Source: JBBPXY01 sp038200435 (lineage in GTDB: Bacteria; Actinomycetota; Thermoleophilia; Solirubrobacterales; Solirubrobacteraceae). From it: 47,549 nt of DNA. Below, piece by piece: positions 16,162-25,378 of the stretch. Within the stretch, counting starts at the first letter, position 1. Each line of letters opens with the position of its first letter. The stretch is taken from positions 1-47,549 of the forward strand of contig JBBPXY010000019.1 in the NCBI GenBank assembly GCA_038200435.1, written 5' to 3'. The position numbers were made by a program, and so were the translations under genes. Under the pieces are notes generated by a model. It was given only the letters and a program-made list of their open reading frames with translations, made no database searches and was not told where the DNA came from.

Positions 16162-19100
16162 GTGCACCTCAAGTCGCTGTCGCTGAAGGGCTTCAAGTCC
16201 TTCCCTGAGCGCACGCACCTGACCTTCGGGCCGGGCGTCAGCGTCGTCGTCGGCCCCAACGGATCGGGCAAGTCCAACGTCACCGACGCCGTGTTGTGGG
16301 CGATGGGCGAGCAGTCGCCGGTCGCCGTGCGTGGCTCCTCCATGCAGGACGTGATCTTCGGCGGCGGCCGCGGCCGGCAGGCGGGGCAGGCGGCAGAGGT
16401 CGAGCTCGTGCTCGACAACTCGTGCGGGACGCTCGCGTTGGGCGGTGCCGAGGTGTCGATCCTCCGCCGGCTCGACCGGGCGGGGGAGGGCGAGTACCGC
16501 CTGAACGGCGCGCGCTGCCGCCTCGTCGATGTGCTCGAGGTCCTCTCCGACACCGGTCTGGGCAAGGAGAGCCATTCGGTCGTATCGCAGGGGCGCGTCG
16601 AGCAGATCGTGACGTCGAAGCCGCGCGACCGTCGTCTGCTGATCGAGGAGGCGGCCGGACTGGGCAAGCACCGCAAACGCCGTCGCCGCGCGCAGCTGAA
16701 GCTCGCCCGCACCGAGGACAACCTCGACCGCGCGCTCGACGTCGAGCGCGAGGCCCGCGCGCGATTGAAGCCGCTGAAACGCCAGGCCGAAGCGGCCGAG
16801 CTGCATGAGCGCCTGGAGCGCCAAAGCCTCGAGGCGCGGTGGACGCTGGCGCGTGAAGCGGTTCGCGCGGGCCGCGCGGAGCTCGCTCTGGCCGAGACGA
16901 AGGTGGCCGCGGCGCGTGGGTCCCGCGTGCGGGACGAGAGCGCTCTGAGTGCAGTGGCGAGCCGTCGTGGGGCCGCCGAAGAGGCTCTTGCTCGGCGCAG
17001 CGAGCAGCGGGAGGAGCTCTCGAGGCGGGTGTTCGCGGCCCGGAGTGCCGGCGAGCGGATCGGCTACCGGCTCGACTTCGCTTCCGGGGCAGCCGCCTCC
17101 CTCGAGGAGCGCAGCGCGCGGGGCCGGCGGCAGCTCGCCGCTCTTGCGACCGAGCACGCACAGGATGCTCCCGATGCGGATTCGGAGTCGCGTCGGGCCG
17201 CTCTCGAGCGGTCGCTGGAGGAGGTCGACCGCGACCGCCGGGCCGAGGAGGAGCGCGCCCTGGTCGACCTCGAGACCCGCCGTCGCGACGCCGCCGCCGA
17301 GGTCGAACGGGTAGGGGTGCTCGAGGAGGAGCAGCGAGCTGCGCTCGCCAAGGCCGACGAAAGCACTGACACCGCTCGTGCCGCCCGCCGCGAGGCGGAG
17401 CGCCGCGTCGAGGAGGCGCGCCGTGAGGCCGCACGGGTCGGCGGCGAGCTCGCGGCCGCCAATCAGTTCCTGCGCTCTCACGCGGCTGCGCCCGGCGCGG
17501 CGCGCGCCTTGGCTGACGAGCTCGGCGTCGAGGGCGGCTACGAGCTGGCGCTGGCGGCAGCGCTGGACGGTCGCCTGACCGCCGCGATCGTGGCCGACCG
17601 TCCCGAGGCGCTGCGGCTGCTGGCAGGCGCAGGGGAGGACGGAGGGAGGGCGATCGTGACGGGCACCGGCCCTTCGGCCGCTGATGCCGGTCAGTCGCCC
17701 GGTTCGGATGCGCAGCGGCTGTCGGACCTGGTCCGTGGTCCCGCCGACGTTCTGGCGCTTGTCGGCCCCCTGCTCGCTTCGACCTGGGTGGTCGAGGACA
17801 TCGGCGCCGTCCCTGACTCCTTCTCCGGCACCGCTGTCACCCGCGCGGGCCTCGCATGGTCGGCGCGTTCGGGCGAGCTGCGGCGCCTCGCGGCCGGCGG
17901 CGCCGACCGCGTGCTGGCCGAACGCAACCACCGAGACGCTCTCGTGACCGCGACCGAAGCCGCGGCGCAGGCCGAGGGCACCGTGCGCGCAGCGGCTCAG
18001 GCCGCAGGCGATGTGGTCGGGGCCGCCGAGCGCGAGCGCGAGGCGGTTGACGAGGCGCTGCGGACCCTGTGCCGCGAGCGGGATGCCGCGCGAGAGCTCG
18101 TGCGCCGGGCCGAGGAGCTCATGGTCCAGCGCCGGGCGGCTCCGGACGAGGGGCCGACGGCGGTGCGCCGCGCCGAGCTGCGTGCCCAGCTCGAAGCCGA
18201 ACGCCGGCTGGCCGAGCAGGCCGAGCGCCGCCGCACCGAGCGCGAGCAGCGGCTCGCGAGCCTGACGAGCCGGGTCGCCCGCGAGGAGAAGCTACATCCG
18301 GGAGCCACGCGGCTCGCCGCCGGGCTGACTGCCGCCGGCGAAGCGGTCGCCGAGCAGCTCGCGCGCTTCGAGCAGGCGCTCGCCGAGGATCGCACCGCGG
18401 GGGAGCACGTGGCCGCCGAGCTGCGCGCCTGCGCCCGCGAGGAGGCCGAGGTACAGGGGCGCCTGCGCCTGGCCGCCGACGCGGTCACCGTCGCTGAGGT
18501 CGCTGCCCAGCGCGCCCGCGACGCGGCGGCCGACGCCGACGCCGAGCTCACCGCTCTCGCCTCGCGCCTCGCGCTCACCGCGGAGCCCGCGAGCGAGCCG
18601 CTCGAGGTGGCGGAGGCAGAGGGCCTGGCCCAGCGGGTCGAGCGCCTCGCGCGCCGCCGGGAACAGCTCGGCCCGGTCAACCCGCTCGCCCAGGAGGAGT
18701 ACGCGGAGTCACTGGCCCACGTCGAGGAGCTCGAGACCCAGCGCGGCGACCTCGAGACCGCGATGCGCGAGCTCGCCGACCTCATCCGCGACACCGACCG
18801 CGAGATCCGGCGCACCTTCGAGGAGACCTTCGAGGCCGCCGCGGCGAACTTCGAGGAGCTCGCCGCGCGCCTCTTCCCCGGCGGCCGGGGCCGCCTGCGG
18901 CTCGTGCGCGAAGACGCCGGCCCGCGCCCTGTCCTCGGCGGCGCGGACGCACCCTTGGAAGAGCGGGCGGAGGAGTCCGACGCGCCGGCGGGCGAAGCCG
19001 AGGACGACGGCCCCGAGCTCGGGGTCGAGATCGAGATCACTCCAGCCGGGAAGTCGATGAAGCGCCTGACGCTCCTCTCCGGCGGCGAGAAGTCCATGAC

Positions 19101-19383
19101 CGCCCTCGCGTTTCTCTTCGCGGTGTTCCTCGCGCGCCCCTGCCCCTTCTACATCCTCGACGAGGTCGAGGCGGCGCTCGACGACCTCAACATCGGCCGC
19201 TTCCTCGAACTCCTGCGCGCCTACGCCGACCGCGCCCAGTTCATCGTCGTCACCCACCAGAAGCGGACGATGGAGGCCGCCGACTCGCTCTACGGCGTCT
19301 CGATGGGGGATGACGGGGTGTCGAAGGTGATCTCCCGGCGCCTGCCGGCGCAGGGAGCCGCGGAGGGCGCGAACGCCGCGTAG
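16162..19383 (+). CDS. smc: Chromosome partition protein SMC
   Basis: ATPase of the condensin complex with ScpA/ScpB, which compacts and resolves the chromosome. 1073 aa from GTG 16162, a little short for SMC (usually about 1150-1200). The N-terminal head has Walker A GPNGSGKSNVTDAV near residue 31; two long Arg/Glu/Ala coiled-coil arms flank a hinge near residues 450-570; the C-terminal head has LSGGEKSMTALAFLF near 970 and Walker B FYILDEVEAALDD. It follows rnc by 4 bases. scpA/scpB are not in the window. Confidence 0.96.
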   Translation: MHLKSLSLKGFKSFPERTHLTFGPGVSVVVGPNGSGKSNVTDAVLWAMGEQSPVAVRGSSMQDVIFGGGRGRQAGQAAEVELVLDNSCGTLALGGAEVSILRRLDRAGEGEYRLNGARCRLVDVLEVLSDTGLGKESHSVVSQGRVEQIVTSKPRDRRLLIEEAAGLGKHRKRRRRAQLKLARTEDNLDRALDVEREARARLKPLKRQAEAAELHERLERQSLEARWTLAREAVRAGRAELALAETKVAAARGSRVRDESALSAVASRRGAAEEALARRSEQREELSRRVFAARSAGERIGYRLDFASGAAASLEERSARGRRQLAALATEHAQDAPDADSESRRAALERSLEEVDRDRRAEEERALVDLETRRRDAAAEVERVGVLEEEQRAALAKADESTDTARAARREAERRVEEARREAARVGGELAAANQFLRSHAAAPGAARALADELGVEGGYELALAAALDGRLTAAIVADRPEALRLLAGAGEDGGRAIVTGTGPSAADAGQSPGSDAQRLSDLVRGPADVLALVGPLLASTWVVEDIGAVPDSFSGTAVTRAGLAWSARSGELRRLAAGGADRVLAERNHRDALVTATEAAAQAEGTVRAAAQAAGDVVGAAEREREAVDEALRTLCRERDAARELVRRAEELMVQRRAAPDEGPTAVRRAELRAQLEAERRLAEQAERRRTEREQRLASLTSRVAREEKLHPGATRLAAGLTAAGEAVAEQLARFEQALAEDRTAGEHVAAELRACAREEAEVQGRLRLAADAVTVAEVAAQRARDAAADADAELTALASRLALTAEPASEPLEVAEAEGLAQRVERLARRREQLGPVNPLAQEEYAESLAHVEELETQRGDLETAMRELADLIRDTDREIRRTFEETFEAAAANFEELAARLFPGGRGRLRLVREDAGPRPVLGGADAPLEERAEESDAPAGEAEDDGPELGVEIEITPAGKSMKRLTLLSGGEKSMTALAFLFAVFLARPCPFYILDEVEAALDDLNIGRFLELLRAYADRAQFIVVTHQKRTMEAADSLYGVSMGDDGVSKVISRRLPAQGAAEGANAA

Positions 19384-19390
19384 GGCGCTA

Positions 19391-19456
19391 GGTGGCAGGT
19401 GGCAGGGGGCGGTTGGTCTCACGCCCTGCCACCTTGTCTTTCTGCCACCTGCCACC
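19391..19456 (+). promoter_or_regulatory. Competing inverted repeats in the smc-ftsY gap
   Basis: A perfect 15-bp inverted repeat joins 19391-19405 (GGTGGCAGGTGGCAG) with 19442-19456. A second, perfect 10-bp pairing joins 19398-19407 with 19424-19433. They share bases, so only one can form at a time. The region starts 7 bases after the smc stop. It could be a terminator, an attenuator for ftsY or a protein-binding site; no U-tract follows. The repeats are seen; the function is inferred. Confidence 0.55.
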
Positions 19457-19460
19457 CTCG

Positions 19461-19486
19461 CGCCGCGAGCGGCTACGCTCGCGGCG
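19461..19486 (+). promoter_or_regulatory. 11-bp hairpin abutting the ftsY start
   Basis: CGCCGCGAGCG at 19461-19471 pairs perfectly with 19476-19486 around a GCTA tetraloop. It ends 3 bases before the ftsY ATG at 19490, exactly where a ribosome-binding site would be. In RNA it would hide the start region or, if transcription begins just after it, serve as a terminator or DNA-binding palindrome. Confidence 0.55.
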
Positions 19487-19489
19487 CTC

Positions 19490-20485
19490 ATGGCCCGCGA
19501 CTGGCAGGACCTCTTCATCCTCGCCGACGATCGCCCCGCTGTCGCCGCCGAGGACGAGTCCGATCGTGACGAGAAGCGTCGTGGTTTCTTCGGGCGCATG
19601 CGCGACAACATGCGCAAGACGCGGCAGGCGCTCACCACCGAGATACAGGCGACCCTCTTCGAGGACCTGGACGACGAGACCTGGGAGCGGCTCGAGGAAG
19701 CGCTGATCGCCGCCGACGTGGGCGCGCGCACGACCGCCGAGGTCGTCGAGACGCTCGAGCGCGAGGCGGAGAGCGGCGAGGTCGAGGGTGGCGAAGCGCT
19801 CAGTGCGCGCCTGGCTGAGCTGCTGGCGAACATCGCTCGGGTCGGCGACGAGCGGATCGACCTGCGCCCCGCGCCGACGGTGATCTTGACTGTCGGGGTC
19901 AACGGCACCGGCAAGACCACATCGGTGGGCAAGCTGGCCTGGCACCTGCGCCGGGAGCTTGGCCGCACCGTCGTGCTCGGCGCGGCCGACACCTACCGCG
20001 CTGCTGCAGTCGAGCAGCTCGAGGCGTGGGCCGAGCGTGCCGGCTGCGGTTTTGTGCGCGGCGCGCCGGACGCCGATCCGGGCTCGGTCGCCTACGACAC
20101 GGTTGCTCAGGGCGTGCGCGACGGCGCCGACGTGATCATCATCGACACCGCGGGCCGCCTTCATACGCAAGACAACCTCATGGCCGAGCTGACCAAGGTG
20201 AAGCGCGTCATCACGAAGCGCCTGCCCGACGCGCCCCACGAAACGCTCCTCACCGTCGACGCCACCACCGGTCAGAACGGGCTGCGGCAGGCAAAGATGT
20301 TCTCCGAAGCGGTGGAGGTCTCGGGGATCGTCCTGACCAAGCTCGACGGGACGGCGAAGGGCGGCATCGCGCTCGCGATCGCGCGCGACCTCGGTATTCC
20401 GGTGAAGATGATCGGCACGGGCGAGAAGCTCGAGGACCTGCGTCCGTTCGATCCCGACGATTTCGCCCGCGCGCTCGTGACCTAG
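19490..20485 (+). CDS. ftsY: Signal recognition particle receptor FtsY
   Basis: SRP-family GTPase that docks ribosome-Ffh complexes at the membrane for co-translational insertion. 331 aa; it lacks the long acidic N-terminal domain of E. coli FtsY and starts MARDWQDLFILADD. The N domain is at about residues 35-120; G motifs are GVNGTGKTTSVGKLAW, DTYRAAAVEQLE, DTAGRLHTQDNLMAEL and TKLDGTAKGG. The upstream leader is highly structured. Ffh lies two genes further on. Confidence 0.96.
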   Translation: MARDWQDLFILADDRPAVAAEDESDRDEKRRGFFGRMRDNMRKTRQALTTEIQATLFEDLDDETWERLEEALIAADVGARTTAEVVETLEREAESGEVEGGEALSARLAELLANIARVGDERIDLRPAPTVILTVGVNGTGKTTSVGKLAWHLRRELGRTVVLGAADTYRAAAVEQLEAWAERAGCGFVRGAPDADPGSVAYDTVAQGVRDGADVIIIDTAGRLHTQDNLMAELTKVKRVITKRLPDAPHETLLTVDATTGQNGLRQAKMFSEAVEVSGIVLTKLDGTAKGGIALAIARDLGIPVKMIGTGEKLEDLRPFDPDDFARALVT

Positions 20486-20530
20486 CGGCGGGCGCGCCGG
20501 GCCTGCGTGCCCCGGTAAGCTCGGGAGCAC

Positions 20531-20962
20531 ATGTCGCCCTGGGTCATCTGGCTGATTGTCGCGGTGATCTTCGCCGTAGGCGAGATGCTCACGCTCGGGT
20601 TCTTCCTCGCGCCATTCGCCACGGGCGCGGCCGCGGCTGCGCTGGCGTCGGGTATCGGGGCCGGGACGCTGATCTCCCTGGCCATCTTCCTTCTCGTCTC
20701 GCTGGCCATGCTGCTCATCGTGCGGCCCATCGCGAGAGCGCACTCCCGCTCCCCGGCTCGGATAAAGACCGGCACGGCGGCCCTCGTCGGCCGGTCGGGT
20801 CTCGTGCTCGAGCGCGTCGCCAACCGTGAGGGGATGGGTTGCGTGAAGATCGATGGCGAGGTCTGGACCGCGCGGGCCTACGACGAGACAGAGACCCTTG
20901 AAGTGGGCACGCCCGTCCACGTAGTCGAGATACGCGGCGCCACGGCGCTGGTGACCGAATAG
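20531..20962 (+). CDS. NfeD-like membrane protein
   Basis: 143 aa, short NfeD type. Two to three membrane helices fill residues 3-75 (VIWLIVAVIFAVGEMLTLGFFLAPF and LISLAIFLLVSLAMLLIV), followed by the soluble OB-fold domain (RIKTGTAALVGRSGLVLE to HVVEIRGATALVTE). NfeD proteins are partners of SPFH/stomatin proteins at the membrane, and an SPFH gene follows after 9 bases. A TAAGCT box ends 9 bases before the ATG. Confidence 0.9.
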   Translation: MSPWVIWLIVAVIFAVGEMLTLGFFLAPFATGAAAAALASGIGAGTLISLAIFLLVSLAMLLIVRPIARAHSRSPARIKTGTAALVGRSGLVLERVANREGMGCVKIDGEVWTARAYDETETLEVGTPVHVVEIRGATALVTE

Positions 20963-20971
20963 GAGCTTCAC

Positions 20972-22036
20972 ATGAGCGCTGGTGTCATTGCCCTTCTTGT
21001 CCTCGCCGTGTTCGTGGTGTTCGTTGCCGCGCGGACCGTCCGCATCGTCCCGCAGGCCCGCGCCGGAGTCGTCGAGCGCCTGGGCCGCTACAACCGCACG
21101 CTCGACGCGGGGCTGACGATCATCATCCCGTTCATCGATCGCCTGCGGCCTTTGATCGACCTGCGTGAGCAGGTCGTCACCTTCCCGCCGCAGCCCGTCA
21201 TCACCGAGGACAACCTCGTGGTGCAGATCGACACGGTCATCTACTTCACGGTCACCGACGCAAAATCTGTCACCTACGAGGTCGCCAATCCGCTGCAGGC
21301 GATCGAGCAGCTCACGGTGACGACGCTGCGAAACGTCACCGGCGGCATGTCGCTCGAGGCCGCGCTTACCAGCCGCGACCACATCAACGGTCAGCTCCGT
21401 GTGGTGCTTGACGAGGCGACCGGCAAGTGGGGGATCCGCGTCAATCGCGTCGAGCTCAAGTCGATCGACCCGCCCGGCTCGATCCAGGAGGCGATGGAGA
21501 AGCAGATGCGCGCCGAACGCGACCGTCGCGCGGCGATCCTCACCGCCGAGGGCGTCAAGCAGTCGCAGATCCTCACGGCGGAGGGTGAGAAGGTTGCCGC
21601 GGTGCTCAAGGCCGAGGGCGGCAGGCAGTCCGCGATCCTGCGTGCCGAGGGCGAGGCAAAGGCGATCGAGACCGTCTTCGGGGCCATCCACGACGGCCGT
21701 CCCGACCCCGAGCTCCTCTCATACCAGTACCTGCAGATGCTTCCGAAGCTCGCTGACGGCTCGGCCAACAAGGTCTGGGTCATTCCGTCGGAGTTCTCGC
21801 AGGCCTTCGGCGGTCTCCGGCAGGCCTTCACGGGCGAAGGTGACGGCAGCGGCAACGGCAGCGCCCCGGCGGGCCCGCCTCCGCCCCCGCGCCATCGCTC
21901 TGCCGAGCCTGATCCGGCGGCGTCGGCAGCCCTCCAGGAGGCACAGAAAGCCGCGGCCGAAGCTGCCGCCGCTGCGGCCGAGGCCTCGCGACCCGGCGGC
22001 GCTCCCGCGTTGCCGGAGTCGGACCTCCCGGGATGA
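20972..22036 (+). CDS. SPFH/band-7 (stomatin-like) membrane protein
   Basis: 354 aa. One N-terminal membrane helix (VIALLVLAVFVVFVAARTV, residues 4-22), then the SPFH domain (VPQARAGVVERLGRYNRTL, LREQVVTFPPQPVITEDN, DPPGSIQEAMEKQMRAERDRRA), then a helical region with repeated AEG units, and an Ala/Pro-rich tail. Such proteins oligomerise at the inner membrane and organise protease or lipid domains. AGGAG precedes the ATG. With NfeD it forms the usual pair, here set between ftsY and ffh. Confidence 0.92.
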   Translation: MSAGVIALLVLAVFVVFVAARTVRIVPQARAGVVERLGRYNRTLDAGLTIIIPFIDRLRPLIDLREQVVTFPPQPVITEDNLVVQIDTVIYFTVTDAKSVTYEVANPLQAIEQLTVTTLRNVTGGMSLEAALTSRDHINGQLRVVLDEATGKWGIRVNRVELKSIDPPGSIQEAMEKQMRAERDRRAAILTAEGVKQSQILTAEGEKVAAVLKAEGGRQSAILRAEGEAKAIETVFGAIHDGRPDPELLSYQYLQMLPKLADGSANKVWVIPSEFSQAFGGLRQAFTGEGDGSGNGSAPAGPPPPPRHRSAEPDPAASAALQEAQKAAAEAAAAAAEASRPGGAPALPESDLPG

Positions 22037-22194
22037 CTGGTTCCACCACCCCGCGCACCCGGATGACGGCGCATGCTGTCGCTCGTTCTGTGTCATCGGT
22101 ATTGCCTTTGGCGCCGCCAAAGGCTGCTGCCTGCTTCCTTGACCAGCTCGGCCTGCGCCGCCCCCGGGCACACGCGGCGATGAAACCAGTCATC
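22032..22194 (-). ncRNA. Candidate rod-shaped structured RNA, antisense to the SPFH-ffh gap
   Basis: On the minus strand, bases 22194 to 22163 pair with 22032 to 22063 (31 of 32 positions, one G/G mismatch). After a bulged A at 22064, 22162-22154 pair with 22065-22073. The basal part reads GAUGACUGGUUUCAUC against GGUGGAACCAGUCAUC. A bubble of about 30 bases on each side follows, capped by a perfect 9-bp hairpin at 22104-22124 with a GGC loop. Eight of the 40 stem pairs are G.U on this strand and would be A/C mismatches on the other, which favours a minus-strand transcript. No match to the SRP RNA or RNase P core was seen. The outline (long stem, central bubble, terminal hairpin, about 163 nt) resembles 6S RNA, but that is only a shape comparison. 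Confidence 0.5.
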
Positions 22195-22215
22195 TAGGGC
22201 ACACTCAAGAGCACG

Positions 22216-23547
<1,332 letters not shown>

Positions 23548-23587
23548 CTACTCTCTCGGGCCAGATGAAGTCCTCGAAAGGATCCGC

Positions 23588-23827
23588 GTGGCTGTACGCC
23601 TGAGGCTCACCCGTGTGGGTGGGCGCAAGAACCCCGTGTGGCGGGTCGTCGTCGCCGACGGCCGCTCCAAGCGCGACGGTCGCGTGATCGAGACCATTGG
23701 GCACTACAACGCCCAGACCCAGCCCTCGACGATCGTCATCGACACGGAGCGGGCTCAGTCCTGGATCGCCCGGGGAGCCCAGCCCTCGGCGACCGTTCGT
23801 AAGCTGCTCAAGACGCAAGGCGTCTAG
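23588..23827 (+). CDS. rpsP: 30S ribosomal protein S16
   Basis: 79 aa from GTG 23588 with AAGGA about 7 bases before it. Typical S16: VRLRLTRVGGRKNPVWRVVVADGRSKRDGR is split by family positions as expected, followed by IETIGHYN and GAQPSATVRKLL. First gene of the rpsP-khpA-rimM-trmD-rplS group, which is standard in bacteria. Confidence 0.96.
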   Translation: MAVRLRLTRVGGRKNPVWRVVVADGRSKRDGRVIETIGHYNAQTQPSTIVIDTERAQSWIARGAQPSATVRKLLKTQGV

Positions 23828-23843
23828 AGAGGCACTGCGCCGT

Positions 23844-23857
23844 CGGCTCCGGAGCCG
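23844..23857. repeat. 14-bp perfect palindrome between rpsP and khpA
   Basis: CGGCTCCGGAGCCG is its own reverse complement and lies in the 45-base gap after rpsP; direct copies of TGCGCCGT flank it. In RNA it forms a short stem-loop that could trim or attenuate the rpsP operon transcript. The palindrome is seen; a role is inferred. Confidence 0.35.
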
Positions 23858-23872
23858 TGCGCCGTTCTCGTC

Positions 23873-24106
23873 ATGAAGGAGCTGCTGGAGTACCTCGCTC
23901 GAGAGCTGGTCGACCACCCCGACGAGGTGGAGGTCGAGGAGTTCACCGAGGACGACGGAACCCTGGTGCTCGAGCTCTCGGTGGGCGACGAGGACTACGG
24001 CAAGGTGATCGGTCGCGGTGGCCGCACGGCATCGGCGCTGCGCACGCTCCTCAAGGCCGCTGCGGTGCGGGAGAACAAGCGCGTCCTGGTCGACATCGTC
24101 GACTGA
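23873..24106 (+). CDS. khpA: KH-domain RNA-binding protein KhpA
   Basis: 77 aa with one KH domain carrying the GxxG loop as KVIGRGGRTASALRTLL. KhpA is a small RNA chaperone that usually pairs with KhpB (Jag). It follows rpsP as in most Gram-positive genomes and precedes rimM by 7 bases. Confidence 0.93.
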   Translation: MKELLEYLARELVDHPDEVEVEEFTEDDGTLVLELSVGDEDYGKVIGRGGRTASALRTLLKAAAVRENKRVLVDIVD

Positions 24107-24113
24107 GCCTGGC

Positions 24114-24623
24114 GTGAGTGCCGGCGAGCGCGCGCGGGTGCGTGCCGGGCGAGTGGGGCGTGCGCACGGATTGGATGGCTCGTTCTACGTGCTCGAACCT
24201 TACGAGTCTCTGCTCGAGCGAGGCCTCAGCGTCGAGGTTGGCGCCGACGGCTCGACGCGAAAGATCGTCCGTCGCGCCGGCACCGCGGCGAAGCCGATCC
24301 TGCGGCTCGAGGGCTGCGAGAGCCGAACGGCGGCGGAGGGCCTGCGCGGAAGCGAGCTCACGGTGGCCCGCGACGCGGTTGCCCAGCTCGAGGAGGACGA
24401 GTGGTGGGCCGCTGACCTCGAAGGCTGCCGGGTGCACGACGGCGGGACGGAGGTCGGCACGGTGCGGAGGCTTGTTTCTCTGCCATCGTGCGAGGTGCTT
24501 GAAGTGTCGCGTGAGCGCGGGGGGGACCTGCTCGTCCCGCTCGTGCGCGACGCCGTGCGCGCGGTGGACGTGGGGGAGAAACGCATCGAGGTCGACCTCG
24601 CCTTTCTGGGCGAGGAGGGCTAG
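24114..24623 (+). CDS. rimM: Ribosome maturation factor RimM
   Basis: Helps 30S head assembly around S19. 169 aa from GTG 24114, which gives the family start with RVRAGRVGRAHGLDGSFYV. The N-terminal RimM domain is at about residues 8-90 and the PRC-barrel at 95-165 (WWAADLEGCRVHDGGTEVGTV is spread over the expected strands). Upstream in-frame sequence overlaps khpA and was excluded. Confidence 0.94.
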   Translation: MSAGERARVRAGRVGRAHGLDGSFYVLEPYESLLERGLSVEVGADGSTRKIVRRAGTAAKPILRLEGCESRTAAEGLRGSELTVARDAVAQLEEDEWWAADLEGCRVHDGGTEVGTVRRLVSLPSCEVLEVSRERGGDLLVPLVRDAVRAVDVGEKRIEVDLAFLGEEG

Positions 24624-24634
24624 CGAGGCGCCGA

Positions 24635-25333
24635 GTGGACATCGACGTCTTCACCCTGTTCCCGCCTTGGTTCGAGTGGTTTCGCAACCAGCGCCATGTC
24701 GCCAACGCGCTGGCGGCGGGTCACGAGCTGCGGTGCATCGATCCCCGGGAGCACACGCCGCTGAGCGCGGGCCAGGTCGACGACACCCCGTTCGGAGGCG
24801 GAGCCGGCATGGTGCTGCGCGTCGACGTGATGGAGGCGGCGCTCCGGGCGGTGTACGAAGAGGATCCCGTCGAGCTGCCGCGCCGCCGCCGGGTCATCGC
24901 GCTGACGCCCGGGGGGCGCCTGCTCGACGAGGAACTGGTGAAGGAGCTCGCCGCCGAGCCCGCGCTCACCCTGCTCTGCGGGCGCTATGAGGGGTTCGAC
25001 CAGCGGATCGTGGACCACTTCGCCTCGGAGGAGATCTCGATCGGCCGCTACGTCCTGGCCGGGGGCGAGCTCGCGGCGATGGTGGTTTGCGATGCGGTTC
25101 TGCGCAAGCTGCCGGGAGCTCTCGGAGACGAGCGCTCCGCCGCCGAGGAATCCTTCAGCGATGCTTTGGCCGGCCGCGCGGAGTATCCGCACTACACCCG
25201 CCCGGCCGAGCACCGGGGCTGGCGCGTGCCCGGCGTGTTGCTGTCGGGGCACCACGAGCAGATCCGCCGCTGGCGTAAGGAGCAGACGCGCACGGTGGAG
25301 CACAGGGCGCCGGGCGACGGTCGGCTACCATAA
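24635..25333 (+). CDS. trmD: tRNA (guanine37-N1)-methyltransferase
   Basis: SPOUT-class enzyme that methylates G37 of tRNAs and prevents frameshifting. 232 aa from GTG 24635. It shows VDIDVFTLFPPWFEW, the conserved FGGGAGMVLR, the SAM knot LLCGRYEGFDQR and ISIGRYVLAGGELAAMV, and the C-terminal LLSGHHEQIRRWRKEQ. It starts 11 bases after rimM. Confidence 0.96.
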   Translation: MDIDVFTLFPPWFEWFRNQRHVANALAAGHELRCIDPREHTPLSAGQVDDTPFGGGAGMVLRVDVMEAALRAVYEEDPVELPRRRRVIALTPGGRLLDEELVKELAAEPALTLLCGRYEGFDQRIVDHFASEEISIGRYVLAGGELAAMVVCDAVLRKLPGALGDERSAAEESFSDALAGRAEYPHYTRPAEHRGWRVPGVLLSGHHEQIRRWRKEQTRTVEHRAPGDGRLP

Positions 25334-25378
25334 GCGTCCCCGCGTGCTGGCCTCTCCTGGCCGCCGCGGTCCTCAGCC

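Noticed and set aside
15030..17931. Two minus-strand frames of more than 500 codons opposite acpP, rnc and smc
   Set aside because: Antisense to strongly conserved genes and compositionally biased.
22032..22194. SRP (4.5S) RNA next to ffh
   Set aside because: The minus strand has GGAAGCAG in the bubble but not the conserved tetraloop stem and symmetric loop of SRP RNA, and the long basal stem does not fit the small bacterial form.
22033..22197. A 54-codon + frame overlapping the SPFH stop by ATGA
   Set aside because: It coincides with the inverted-repeat structure, its composition has no domain look, and its near-identical MTGF/MTGS starts on both strands come from the palindrome itself.
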